Shown here in pieces: positions 51,101-64,000 of a stretch of DNA of 64,000 nt (within the stretch, counting starts at the first letter, position 1; each line of letters starts with the position of its first letter). The stretch spans positions 14,368,867 through 14,432,866 of the forward strand of contig CM032811.1 in assembly GCA_019155185.1 (NCBI GenBank). Reading direction: 5' to 3'. A program made the position numbers and the translations under genes. The notes below the pieces were generated by a model. The model was not told the DNA's origin. It saw only the letters and a program-made list of their open reading frames with translations, and did no database searches. Source of the stretch: Beaufortia kweichowensis (taxonomy: Eukaryota; Chordata; Actinopteri; Cypriniformes; Gastromyzontidae).

Positions 51101-53089
51101 AAATCTTCATTACTGTTATGTATTATTACAGTGCTTGCGAGGCAGAACTCTATTTATATTCTGCATAAATTTGGCTTGTTTTTAGGTAATTATTTCAGCC
51201 TCAACCTTTTCATTCCTAATGCATACTACAGTGCCTATCTTTGGTTTTGTGAAATTTATACTTTTTAATATATGTGAGATCAAAAATATGAAAATATTCA
51301 GTTGACTTACATCATTTAAAATTCGAGATGTAATTGACAGCCATTGTAATGCAGACTGCATTCTGCTTTTACACCGTTTTTGATTGTGTTAAGTTTTACA
51401 TACAACCAACTGAAAACATAACAGCATAACAGCTCTTATGGTGCAGCATCTCATTTACATAAAACTAAAATTGAAACCTACCTGTATTGTTTAGAACCAA
51501 TGTTTTTTTAGTACAAACACCCTCATTACTGAAAAACAATCTTACTATTAACACTCTTTTTTTTAAATCAAATTCAGCACAACAAATACTCCTCTATGAT
51601 GCATTGAAAATTAAAAAATTAGAATAATTGTTATTTTCATGGCAAAGATGGCGATTATTTTCATTATTTTATTTTTCTATGCATTTCTTATTTTTGTCTT
51701 TGACATTGGGTTGAAATTTACTGTATGTAAAGTCAGTCTGTATCAGTGTGATTTTAAATTGCTCAAGCACCATCAACCAAACATCAATCTAATATCAGTA
51801 GTAAGAAAGAAGTCTTATATTTCCCAGCTGAACTGACCGGTATGTGATTATAATGCAGGCAGAGCCGATCACCAGGGAAAGATCTGATAGTCTTTAGCTC
51901 TCCGGGTCTCCAGGGAAAGTCTGGTCTGAACGAAAAATCCATTCTGCTGTGGTGGAGCAGTTTTACCAATATCTCACTGGTATCTCATTTTAAATAAAGG
52001 AAACAGTTGTGGTGTGTTTTTGAAAATCAATCGCATGAATGAACGAGCCCCTGTGGGAAGCTTATGAATGCAGGTCACAGGTTTTTTCTCAGGAGATTTC
52101 TGGTCAAATAAAGTTACCGCTGGGTCACACCTGCAGAAGAGAAGGACGAATCAATACAGAGGAAAACTTAATGTGTTTCCTCGGGGTGGAGAAAGTTTAA
52201 TCAACTTGTTTTCAGATACAATTATTTCACACAGAAAGGGAATTTCAGCTCTTTTAGACACTTTAATTTCATTGGCCTGACCATAGTCATAGTAGCTATA
52301 AGCTTTCTGTTTGACACTTAAATGTGCAACAATGAGATTTTGTGCTGGATTCACAGAATTTTCTAACATGAATAAATTTATAAATGCTGCGTCAACAGAA
52401 ATCTCACAAGAATAATATTTTTTTGTGCAAAAATAATATGAGCAATCATATTGCATTATATGAACTATGTGATAATCTGAATTTAGAAAAGATGAACACA
52501 CAATCACTCATGTACTGCACACAGTGTGCTGGAACACTCAGTGACAATTAAAATACGAAGGAGAGAGATAGACAGGGGACATAGAGAGCAGGTATAAATA
52601 TATTTACCTTTACCAGACACTAAATGGCTCAAAGAAAACCAGATGCCATCATTTCAGTTCTTTACTCTTTCCAGCAGGATAGTTTACAGGATTAAACAGG
52701 ACATGATAAAGTCAAGATTACGTGAGAGATTAAAGATTAAAAAGGTAATCTCTCATTCTAAACTCTTCTGCATCAATCTGAAATCAATACACCATCCACC
52801 AGAGTTGCAGAGGCAGTTTTATCTGCTTACACTCACAAATATATAAATAAATCAAGTAGTTTAGATGGTTTATTTATTTATTTTTTAATTAAATTGGAAA
52901 AAGTGTATTTATTTAAGTCAAACATCACTTTTACTTTTTCTCATACTTATAGAGATTTGAAAGTAAATCTTGTTCACTTCTAAGAAGCATTCAGTACCAT
53001 ACATAACAGATAATTGTCTGATAAAAATAAAATGAATGAATTAATTAGTGATTAATGAATAAACAATGCATATAAAAAAGCTTGCGTTA

Positions 53090-53365
53090 TTTCCTGTGCT
53101 CCGCCTTCTTTCCCTTATATGGTATCGAGCGCGTTTGCTGCTCTGCGCGTGTGTAAACAGGTGGACGCTGTCGAGTGCGCGCCGGGTTCAAATTGTGACT
53201 AAAAGGACTTAAAATTCGGTCTGTTTTTCCACAAGAAACTGTTTTAAGGACTTTAGAAACAGCATGGATTACCTTTATCATACTTTATGGTGTTTTTGGA
53301 GCGTGTCGCCAATCCATCAACATCTTCATTACTCGTCACTGCGTTCAACGGATGAAAACATGAGG
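53090..53365 (+). promoter_or_regulatory. Promoter-like patch and possible first coding exon
   Basis: CTTGCGTTATTTCCTG, CTCCGCC and a TATA-like CTTATATGG (53115) precede a CpG-containing leader. ATG at 53263 opens MDYLYHTLWCFWSVSP and continues to AACATGAG followed by GGTAAATAAT (donor near 53366). The N-terminus is mildly hydrophobic. I do not recognise it, and no downstream exon is identified within the window. Confidence 0.3.
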
Positions 53366-53492
53366 GTAAATAATAACAGATTTAACATTTCAGATACGCT
53401 TTTCCTTTCGCATTTGAGTTGCCCAATTTATTGCAGTTCTCCGACTGTTTAGTTATATGTTTAGTTTTATTGAACGTGACCTGACGTTTGTG

Positions 53493-53723
<231 letters not shown>

Positions 53724-53739
53724 CATGTGTCTTTGGAAC

Positions 53740-53805
53740 AAGAGGTTGTCACCCAGCAACCACATGTAAACTCCTTGGCAACCACCTAAAACACCTTAGC
53801 ATTGA
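53740..53805 (+). repeat. AGCAACCAC-type minisatellite fragment
   Basis: CACCCAGCAACCAC, TTGGCAACCACC and AACACCTTAGCA are degenerate units of the same motif seen at 57478-57545. Confidence 0.6.
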
Positions 53806-54740
53806 AATTGATGTAAAATTATATTATTATTCATGATTTCTTTCAGTATATAATGATGTGCTACACTGAGCTTTTTAATATTTTACATATTTTATTGAAT
53901 ATTTGATAATTTCATAATGTCTGTTTTTACTCTCTTTTTTTGTGCATTTTAAAGTATTGAATTCACTGTCTAGTCTATTTATTTAGTTATTTATGTTCTG
54001 ATCTACTAACTAATGAATTGGAATCTGTAGTAAGGCTTTGGGGAACTGTAAAGGAAAGTAATTATAAAACAAAGTAAAATGATTGCTCAAGGGAGTTCAA
54101 TGAACCACATAAAGGAGAGAGTGTATTTAATCATCAGTATTCTGTTACAACCTTTGAACTTCTCATATACCTCTAATAGTACTGTACGACTAATGGACCA
54201 GCACACGAGCATGTCTCTCTGACACCCGGTTATCTGAGCAGCTATAGAGAGAGTCTTTGCCTATTCATGTGTTAGCTAAAAATAGGCCTGCAAGACAATA
54301 TGGATGGCGTGTTTTAAGAGAGAAAGACTTGGTTGTGTTTATTATCACACAGTACAGAACTCTCCAGCTGTTAACATTACCAGGATGCTGCTGTCAAGTG
54401 CATTTATTATACTGTATGTTTGTAATGTGTTCACAATCTTAAACACAAATCTTGAATCACAAGACACCCAAAGCCGTACTTTTGCACACAAATATGACAC
54501 GGACTACCTGAAATTTGCAGTTGCAGTCTTAGTTTTCTGGCTTTACAGTAGGCGTGTTTATATCACAAATTTGCATGAAACTTTTGTGATATTTTCTACA
54601 AAATTGACGTTGAAGTTTCCATTAGGCATATTTTTAATTCGCAGTTTCAATTTGTGCAATTTGAAGGGTAATGGAAACGCTGTAGCCTAATGTGACAATA
54701 TGATACTGAGGAAGAATTGATCACTGGATTTGATGTTAGT

Positions 54741-54880
54741 GATATCAAATTCACAAATGTTTGTTTAAGACAAACAGGCAGTTTTTAGAAAGTGATTTAT
54801 GAGCAGAACTTATTCATATCTGTAAAATAATCTACATATGATGTTAGACCGTAGAAATTTTTATTTTGGATTGATTTCAG
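54741..54880 (+). repeat. Direct repeat, copy 1
   Basis: It shares GATATCAAAT, TTTGTTT, ACAGGCAGTT, TTATGAGCAGA and TATTCATATCTGT with 55552-55694 in the same order and spacing. Confidence 0.8.
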
Positions 54881-55551
54881 AATTCTGATGCAGGTTTTCT
54901 GTATTGATGGACAGAAACTGCAATGAAATTATTTAATCGTGGATATTTACTCTTGTGTACGCTAGCCTTTCTTCCATGAACCACAAATATACACCAGGAC
55001 AAGTCTTGTATTCTGATCGATACCCGACAGCTTGTTCTGGTTTCCTGGGCCCAGAGGTAGGCGTCAAAAAATCCCACACACCCTAATGTTTCATTCACAG
55101 TCTGAGATCCCTTAGAAGCAGCTGTTTGTTCCCCTGGTGTGATAATCGTCAAGCGTACCATGTCTCTCTCTCTCTTTTCTTTCTTTCCTCTGTGTGGTTG
55201 TTTGTTTTGTAGACATTAATGAGTTGATGTGATGTTTGCACATCGGTCAGCTGGTCGCTAAGTGTGGTTGGAAAACTGGATTCTGATTGGCTGTTTGGTT
55301 GCCCAGAAGAATGGTGCAGGGGCGAGGCTCAGTCATAAAGGAAATGATCTGGTCCTTGTCTCCAGTAGCGACAGCAGTTGATGAAAAGTCACCTGCCATT
55401 ACCAATTGGCATATGTGTGCAGAGATACAAAGTGTATGGAAACGAAACAATGAAAAAATTATGTAATAGTGATATTCAATATTTCATTTAAATATATTTA
55501 TATATATATATATATATATTTTTGCTTTTTTTATTGCATTTTTGCTTTCCT

Positions 55552-55694
55552 GATATCAAATGTATTGAAGTTTGTTTGAGGCAGACAGGCAGTTATTAGC
55601 AAGTGAATTATGAGCAGACCCTATTCATATCTGTGACATTAATCTGAATCTGTATTTGTTTAGGACAGAAATTTAAATTTCTGATTGATTTTAG
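55552..55694 (+). repeat. Direct repeat, copy 2
   Basis: This is the diverged partner of 54741-54880, about 0.8 kb downstream. Both end in TTGATTT(C/T)AG preceded by a T-rich stretch. Confidence 0.8.
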
Positions 55695-56016
55695 TTTTTT
55701 AGTGCATTTGGAGGACAGGGCTATGAAAAGAGGGCGTGTAATGGAAGATATCAATATGTCAGAAATCGCTGCCTGGACTAAAGCTTAATATTACACATAG
55801 CTTAGCAGAACAGAGTTAAGGAAAGTGATATTTCATAAATCATTATGTTACCAAAATATATCTTTTTTATCCATTCAATTTTCTCCTTCCTCCATCTTTC
55901 TCTATCGACATAAGCTTGTGCTCTCGCTGTGTGTGTGTCATTCTTCAATTCCTTATAAGGGCTCAGAAAAACCTTGGAGTGAACACACACACACACACAC
56001 ACAAACTCATGTCTTT

Positions 56017-56305
<289 letters not shown>

Positions 56306-57477
56306 TTAACAACCATCCAGAGTAACCCTGAGCAACAAATCATCTTCTCCACAGAACACACATGCATCATGACGGACTGATGCATCAATCAATCACCTGT
56401 TATCATGCTGTCATACGTACATCATCAGACACACCAATGACTTCAGATACAGTTTTGATAAAATTTTTCACATTGTGTTTTTGGTTTTGCGTGTTTGATT
56501 AGCTCAAGAATGCAGTTAGACAATCATTAGAGCGTTAAGGAACATATTTCAATTACACGGTTGGAAGAGCACATGCACATACACACATTTCAGTATGTCA
56601 AAACTATTCTGCGCTTCAGCACCGTTACGAGAATGAGACACACTGCATGAATAAAAGCCTTAAACTCATCCACAGCAGCTCACACACAAACACGCAAGCG
56701 TTATCCGTGAGAGCTCTGTTCAGATGTAATCCCGTCTACAGCCCTTCACACTTCATGAAAAATATGTGTATTATACCTGGCTAAAACCAATTTGCACTAA
56801 ACTCTGTGTTTACTTCACTTGTTTTTGGAAAATTATTGAAGCTCACAACCTGTGTACACTGTTATTGAGTTTCACAGCACAGCATGATAAAACTACATCG
56901 CTCCAAAAATAATCAAGAGCATCTTTTCTGTCCACTCCAAAGGGACAAAATAATACAGTTTAAGCATTTGGGTCCAGTAACAAAAGTAAGGTTTTTATAC
57001 TTTACCTTTTAGCATTATTATTAACAGTACAGGTAAATGAGTGCAGGTTATATTTGTTGATAGTAGCCTTTTCTAATATTTATTATTATGATAATTGATG
57101 TAGAAGTATTAATTATGGCTCTGCATAAATAGCCATAACTCTTTGTCTGAAAAGACCACCAAAAGCAAATAGCCTGAAATGAATGTGAAATGAATGTGAA
57201 AGAGTGTGTATATACTGAAGTTGCAAATTGCTGTGTGGAGGCGTTTCCGCAATAAGCTTTAATTACAAGATGTCTGAGAGCGAGAGATGGATGAAAGGAG
57301 AGAGTGAAAGTGAGGCAGAGAGACAGAAAGAAAGAGTGAAAGAAGAGATTATTAGCATTGGGGTGTCTGCTAGCATCAATATTACAATCGCTCATACTTG
57401 AAGGCTTGAGGATTTAAACAGATCTGCAAGAAGAAAAATTAACAATAAAATAAAGTAAACTTGTATTAAAGGGGACC

Positions 57478-57545
57478 TGTAGACCACCCTAGCAACCACC
57501 CTAGCAACTACATAGCAATGCCCTAGCAACCACCCAGAACCCTGT
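57478..57545 (+). repeat. CCCTAGCAACCAC minisatellite fragment
   Basis: Four imperfect units of (A)CCCTAGCAACCAC / CATAGCAATG, a motif common in cyprinid DNA. Confidence 0.75.
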
Positions 57546-58960
57546 ATTATGGATAGATTTGCATAAATAGGACACACCCTCATTTCCTCATTTCAACTGG
57601 TGTTTTGTTTAAAAACCTGTTTATTTGTGTTTATCTCATATAGTAAATAGCTTTCGATTTGTTTTCAACTGCAGCACTAAATGTTTAAAATCGAGCCATG
57701 ATTCTGTCAAAGATACCAAGAGGTGAAATCAGTATTCAGCACAGGTCTGTTAGACCACCGCAGTTAAAACAAGCACAGAAGAATAAAAGGGTGTGTGTGT
57801 TTGTGTGTGTTGGACCGGCTCATCTCACAGGATCCGGCCTCTGATGGCTCAAGCCGTCTTCCTGTCTGTATAGTTTCTAATTCTGTACAGTATCTGGTAA
57901 ACCTCGAACCAAACACAACAACTGCTGGGACGTTCACCAGCAGCCCTGACACATACTCGGGTTGATTTGTTTTTATATATTTTCTCGTTGTATATCATTT
58001 TTCACTCACTTTCCTAATGTGACAGAAAACTTAATCTGTATGTTACACCATGTAAATAGCAGGCGAGATATTATTCGCTATACCATCAACACCTTCATTC
58101 GCACATTTACTGTGCGCACGCACCTCCTACAGGTGTGACCAAATGTCTTGGTTAATGACAGGTCATCTGTGTGCGTGTGTGTGTCGTGAGGCTTATTTAA
58201 GGATTAATGTATGTAAAGGAAAGATGCATGTTCTGTACTAAAGCATCATGGCAAAAAAAGTTGTGCTATATTCCTTTCTCAAATCCATTATTCTAAATAA
58301 AGGGATTCAGTGAAGTATTCATTTCAGATCACACAGACAATATAAAAGCTTTGTGTATTTATTCAGTGATTTTAATTTGTTGGTGTGTTTTTGCTGTAGG
58401 ATCATCAGGGTCTTGTTATCTCTGTCAGTGAGGAAGGATGCTCAGATTCTCACTCGATGTGAAACTCATTAAAGTTTTCCCATAAAGGCCACTTACAATG
58501 TTGACATTTTATGTTTTTCATCGTCTGTTTAGTAAATGCAACGTTATAGTTTGTTCAAGTGTTAAAATCTAGTGGTTCTATGGATTGTGAAAAACTGTAG
58601 TCTTGCCTAAAAATAATCTACATCTCATTTAAGGAGATGTATATCCCTTGCATGCCTCTTTCTTGTGCTATAAAAGCAGCTTAAATAAATCCACTGAGGA
58701 CACTGGCACCTTATTTCATAATATTATGGTTACGTGAGTCTCTCTCTCCATTAAGCTTTTGCCCAGCAAATCCATTTTCCTAAGTGTCTGTCTGCTGTCT
58801 CTTCTCCTGACAGCAACAGTCGATGCTCTTTGCTCTTGTGGCCAGGGTTGTCTTTCACAGTTGTCATGAGTGCTGATTGGCTGGTGTTTTGATGTGAGGT
58901 CAGCATCTTAACACGGCACATGTTCTTCAAGCAGTTTAGTGAAGAGTTTAGTCCTGATTT

Positions 58961-59100
58961 TATTTACATTTATGCATTTGGCAGACTTTTATCCAGAGTA
59001 ATTTACAGTGCTTTCACGGTATAGCTTATATATTTTATCTGTGAGTGTGATGTCTGGGAATCGAACCCACAATCTTTGCGCTGTTCACTAAACTCGAGTG
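58961..59100 (-). repeat. Diverged SINE, minus strand
   Basis: Tail remnant TTTGGCAGACTTTTATCC then AGAGTAATTTACAGTGC is followed by GGGAATCGAACCCACAAT, a B-box complement (GGTTCGATTCCC on the minus strand). The A-box end is not clear. Confidence 0.65.
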
Positions 59101-62100
59101 GTTTGCGACTTGTCAGATTTATCATTTTATGTTGTTAGGAATGTTATCTTTCGCGTTGCATCCATCAAGCTCAATACATAAATATTCACATGAAATATTA
59201 TCTGAAATATAATTAAATTGTCTTTAGTTTGTTTAATTCTTAATTTAAGTTACTTGATTACATTTTTTTTGTGTGTCTTTGTACCAGTGAAACAAGTTGA
59301 ATATGTATCTATCTGTTTTCATAAGCATTAGGCGTATTTCCCGCACATAATAAAATGTACCGGTAAGTTTGATTAAAAATGATTGATACAGTGTTATTAG
59401 ATTAGGGCCACACAGACAGGCATTAATGTGTAGTCTCTTATGACGATGAGATGTGGTGTTCTTCAGAAGTAATTAGATTAGACTCGTCTCGGTTCCTGAG
59501 AGAGTTTGGTCTCTAGACGTTGTTGTGGTTCTCCTGACAGCTGGAACAGACAGAGCTCTCATCTCTGCAGCTCCTTGATTAATTAAAAGTGTTGAAGTGA
59601 AGACCAGACTAAGACTAGACCCCTCAAGGCCCAGATCCAAATCTGTCAGTCCACTTTAATGATCCTTTCTTTTAGACCTTTGTACATTGACTTACATTGA
59701 CTTTGTACATTGCAGGAACTGTAATATCATCTGTAATGATGACGATACCAACCTGTGGTCGAAGTAATTGTCTGAGTATACAGAAGACTGTGGTGTTGTT
59801 TGAGGCTGTAAGCTGAGGTGATGCGGTCTTCAGATGTCCTGAGACCAAGACCACAAGATCAAGATTTCTGTAATTAAAGCTGATCTGTGGTCAGTGAGCA
59901 AGAGAATGTTTACTTTGCACTTTGCATCAGGGACCATTCACAGACCATTGCATACAAAAATGGATAGATCTTTCTAAATATACAAGCTTTAATCTGATTA
60001 GTTCGATGTATGAAATGTCATGGTGTACAGATTTGAGTTGAATGAAAAAACAATGAATGCTTCACATCTCTGGTCAGTGTTAAAGCAAATATATCTTCTA
60101 GTTTATAAACCCAAGCAGTCTGTGTTTGGAGAGGAAGCAGAAATGTGTCTTAGCATCCTAATGTCTCTCTCTTTTTACTTTTTTAAACCCTCTTTTTTCT
60201 TTCTGCCTCTCCACAGTTTTTCCCTCTTTTTCTCTGCTTGTCTGTATTTTAATTTTCTTTCGCCTTCTTTCATTTGTACACTAAAATGAAACAATGATTT
60301 GCCTCCAAGGAGAAGATAGTCTATTTTATCCCATCCTGATGGTAACTGCTGCCAGAGAAGTCACTTTATACAAGATTTGCTTCATTATGTGAGCTGACTT
60401 GTACGTCTGGAGTCTATTTTAGGTCTGAAACATCCATCAGTATGCAAATGCAGGTGTAAATGTTTGATAATCTTATTGCAAATGCTCAGACCTGCTGTAC
60501 ATTAGTGTGATAGCAAATCTCAATGAGCTATTATGCTGATTACTAGTTTTAAACATGTTGACAATTTAATCAGCAGTTATTCAATTGCTTTTACAGTTTT
60601 ATGTTTGGAAGCATGTAAAAGCTCACTTATTTTGGCAAAAAATAAACAAAATTATATAATTCTGCCGTCTAAATCGAAAATATTAAATGTTGTCATTTCA
60701 AGACCGTAAAAGTTTTTTTTATTTTACGTTAACTGGTATTCTGATGCAGTACATTGTTTTGAAAGTTCTTGTTTCAGACTTTTTTACATGATTAAAAGAA
60801 AAAACATGTTGTGCTTTGTGGTTACTGAGGTTTTATCAGTGATTTCTTAGATGTTATTAGTGATTACTCGGTTGATCTTTAATCAAAAAAAGCCGTATTG
60901 TTAGACAATAATGTACTGTATATGTGGGTGTATATGTGTACTGTACAAACAAGAATGTGTTGTTTTTGTTATTCATTCATTTTTTTCATTTAATAGGCAT
61001 TTAGCTTCAGTGAACTGCAATTAAAGTCACTGTATTAATGTCATACTAAGTGTCTGGAAGAGAAATATTTAGCCATTCAGGGGTCTTAAGAAGTAACACA
61101 TTATCGGAACAGATTGGACTGTTCTTCTGTAAACGTTCCCAGACTGTTTGGCACTTTCTTCTGGGAAATATAGGCTGTCGCTGTGGCGATGTGGTGTTAC
61201 CCGGGGTGACGGGACACTGCGTAGCTAAAGGTGTTTGTTAGTCACCTTCCTGTCAGATTTGTCATGTGTCAATCACCTGTCATGATGAATGATGTTTAAT
61301 AACACACAGGTAGATGTCATACTGTATTTTCTGTGTACTGTATGTGTGTGTGTGTTTGAATGCTGTTTTAGGAAACACTTGTTACGTGTTTTAACATTTT
61401 ATATTGTTTATATATGCAGAACAACATGAAATGACGTTTTGTCTTTGCAGACTGCAACAGAATATCACTTGAAATGATGTTGTTGTGGCTTTTTTTAAAT
61501 CCATTGGGCTTAGATTGGATTTTCATGAGTAGCATAATATTATTGGATATTATTTTTTGTGTGTAGATGCAAGTTGAAAGGAAAGTAATATTTGTCTATT
61601 CTTGTGTTTGTATATTTATTATAATGAAATGTAGATATGTTAGACATTAACTATGTAAAATAAGACCATAATTCTGATTTAGGAGTAAAATGTGCTGGAT
61701 GTTTTTCTTGTTGTCAAAGGTAAATGAAAGAAAACATCCAATAAGTAATGTGCTGCTTTTTTCCGCTGAGTATACGTGAACGTCTGTATGTATTTCTTTC
61801 TGTTGGTTGTTCTGTATTTAATTTGTCATCAATCTTGTGATGTTCTACAGGATAAAACATAAAACTGGATCAGGTTCAGCGTGTTTACGATCCCTCTGAC
61901 TCATCGCCTTTTCTTATGTCTCCACAGAGAGACATTAAAAACACACAAAATAAATAATTACCTGGCTTTGCCATATACCCATGGTTTATAGATAATAAAA
62001 ATAGAAACACATAAATGATCAATCAAAGCTACATGAAGAAATACAATTAAATTAAACAATGAACTAGACTAAACTGCTGGTACTTTGGTACTTTTGGTTT

Positions 62101-63173
62101 TAATATTATTTTATGTCTTAACAAGGGTCTTAGGTTGTAGGGATGTGTGTCTAACTTGCAGTTTTGTGAAGTTAATCACTGAAAGCATCACTATTAGCTA
62201 TATTTAGCTACTATTACTAAAATAGTTAGGCCATATCTTATTAGTTAGGTCATAAAAGTGTTGTCTCTTTTTTAGAGACATCTTTTTGTTGTGATATTGA
62301 AATTAAAATTATATTTAATTTGTGCTCTGATATAGTTAAATATATAGTTTAATATTCTGAAATAGAGAATTTATATTATAGAATTTATTTCTATATAAAA
62401 ATGTAGATTTTTGAAAAGTTATACAAAATACAAATCTTGAATTAATGTAGTTTATTTTCTTTCAAATATAAAAAATAATGATGATGCTCTTTTTGCATCT
62501 GTCTTTGGAGAAGGAAATGTCATGTATGTGTTAATAATTTAGTCTCTCTCTCTCTTTGCCTTCCTGCAAGAGCATGTTGATGTATAGTCTGGCCCCTGGA
62601 CATCGTCATTTTCAGCCACTGTGATTGGTTATCAATCAGTGATGCTGAACCCAAGAAGCCTGAGGAGTTTTATTATTGTATAATCATCAGGACCGACCGT
62701 TGTGAGATTGACATCGCCTGAACCACCAAAAACGATTCAAATTTAAGAGGCTTTATTTAAACATGGTGCCTTCTGCTAGCCCAGAAAGTCTTCATCGCTA
62801 TGCAAGCGCATGAAATCCTCCTGCTGTGTGTCACGCACATCTAAACCCTTCACTTCATGTCTGACCTTATTCTCTGTTTATCATTCCAAACATCTGGCCA
62901 GTTTCTCAGGCTACAAAAGCGCTATATGTGTTTACAAGTCTTGCTGCCTGTTTCCGTGTTAGCTGTGTGGAGCTCCGAGTTTGGTTCAGAAGCGCAGAAC
63001 GCTTTAGATTTCTGAGGGTTTTGCTTGGGCTGTCAAACCCCACCATCAGGGGAGTGAGCTGTAAATTAAAATACTACACTGTCACGACTCACAGTTTTAA
63101 GACATCCTGTGTGGATCTGTGTGAATGAGAGGAATTACAATGATATTCTGCGGCTTTAACTGACCTGCTTTAT

Positions 63174-63216
63174 GAGAGAGAGAGAGAGAGAGACAGAGAG
63201 AGAGACAGAGAGAGAC

Positions 63217-63299
<83 letters not shown>

Positions 63300-63365
63300 C
63301 AGAGAGAGAGACAGAGAGAGACGGAGACAGAGACAGAGACAGAGACAGAGAGAGAGAGAGAGAGA
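63174..63365 (+). repeat. GA/GACAGA compound microsatellite
   Basis: GA runs alternate with ACAGAG hexamer blocks. The arginine-glutamate-aspartate ORF is an artefact. Confidence 0.95.
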
Positions 63366-64000
63366 CTTAATTTTTGTTATGTAACTTTTAGCTCAAATGA
63401 TTATTATAAGCTTTCTGTTGTTAATCTTGGAATGATAAGAATACAGTTTTGAACATGTTTTTTTTAATGCACTTGCTCAGTTGTTTTTGAGATTTTAAAG
63501 TTTCTGATTGCAGCAATTAATCTTGAGATCACGAGCTTGACGGCTCTGTAAAAATCTTTAGATTTACAGACTAAGAAATATTGAAAACCTCTGATCTGCA
63601 ATTTGGGAAAATTATACTAAGTGCCTAGAAGAGAAATTAATATAAGTATGTGTCTTGTGCTCGACAGTTAATTAAAACATTATGATGATGTGCTTTTTGT
63701 TGCTTGTTGTTGTAAAGAATTTGCATGACATTTAAATCTTTATCTCTAAACAGCCAAGTACCATTGTGACTTTGATAAGACAGCCTTTTTATACACAGCG
63801 AGGTCTGAACGCTGATGAATAAAATGTTGATTAGTTATATCACCAGCAATAAAATGTGCAAAATGTCTCTGTCTCTATGAAGAAAAACGCATGTGTGAAT
63901 GTGTTTGTGTGATGGTGTGAAAATGTTGTTCCTCGTGAAGGCGAGAAGTTGCACTCTGTGTTCTGGATGAGATGGTGGCGAGAGCCAATCATTTCACTCT

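Noticed and set aside
55247..55450. 67-codon minus-strand ORF
   Set aside because: No domain, signal peptide or splice context, and composition like its surroundings.

Overview
This is a stretch of vertebrate nuclear DNA, almost certainly from a teleost fish and probably a cypriniform. Genes are split by GT-AG introns, the background is AT-rich, and there are long CA and GA/CT microsatellites. tRNA-derived SINEs are present with the fish V-SINE-type tail (GGATAAAAGCGTC...TAAATG). A five-exon gene for 2-phosphoxylose phosphatase, a SLC25A36 carrier and an SPSB4 adaptor lie together; human SLC25A36, SPSB4 and PXYLP1 are also neighbours, on 3q23.

Layout. 46-1241 (+): last four coding exons of an EphA4-class receptor tyrosine kinase (end of kinase domain, SAM domain, C-terminal VPV), with 3' UTR to about 2180. 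2585-2913 (+): CRE/CCAAT promoter and a possible first coding exon of a small unrecognised gene. 2914-15097: no firm gene; a 211-bp duplication with a hairpin, a terminal-inverted-repeat element at 13903-14356 and an inverted relative at 11995-12446. 15171-21073 (-): complete pxylp1 CDS in five exons, with a non-coding first exon and promoter near 22092-22260. 22260-25070: promoter-side intergenic region with a partial tandem duplication and a palindromic element. 25080-33460 (+): slc25a36, seven coding exons, with a 1.7-kb CA/AT minisatellite in intron 1 and a 145-bp CT tract next to the exon 3 acceptor. 33750-35060: SINE tail and three tandem tRNA-like repeat units. 35302-38090 (+): RING/B-box/coiled-coil/B30.2 TRIM gene of finTRIM type with an ISRE-like site upstream. 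38640-42948 (+): spsb4 with CpG-rich promoter, three uORFs and two coding exons. 42950-64000: no confirmed gene; SINEs, four very long GA/CT tracts, duplicated segments, and two promoter-like spots (44484-44560, 53090-53365).

The genes do not form a pathway. The Eph receptor acts in cell-contact signalling, PXYLP1 in Golgi proteoglycan linker synthesis, SLC25A36 in mitochondrial pyrimidine-nucleotide exchange, the TRIM protein probably in antiviral ubiquitin signalling, and SPSB4 as substrate adaptor of a Cullin-5 ubiquitin ligase. pxylp1 and slc25a36 are head to head about 3.3 kb apart. I see no convincing undescribed gene system. The best leads are regulatory: upstream ORFs overlapping or abutting the starts of pxylp1, slc25a36 and spsb4, repeats built into splice sites and promoter surroundings, and the unrecognised small gene near 2.8 kb.
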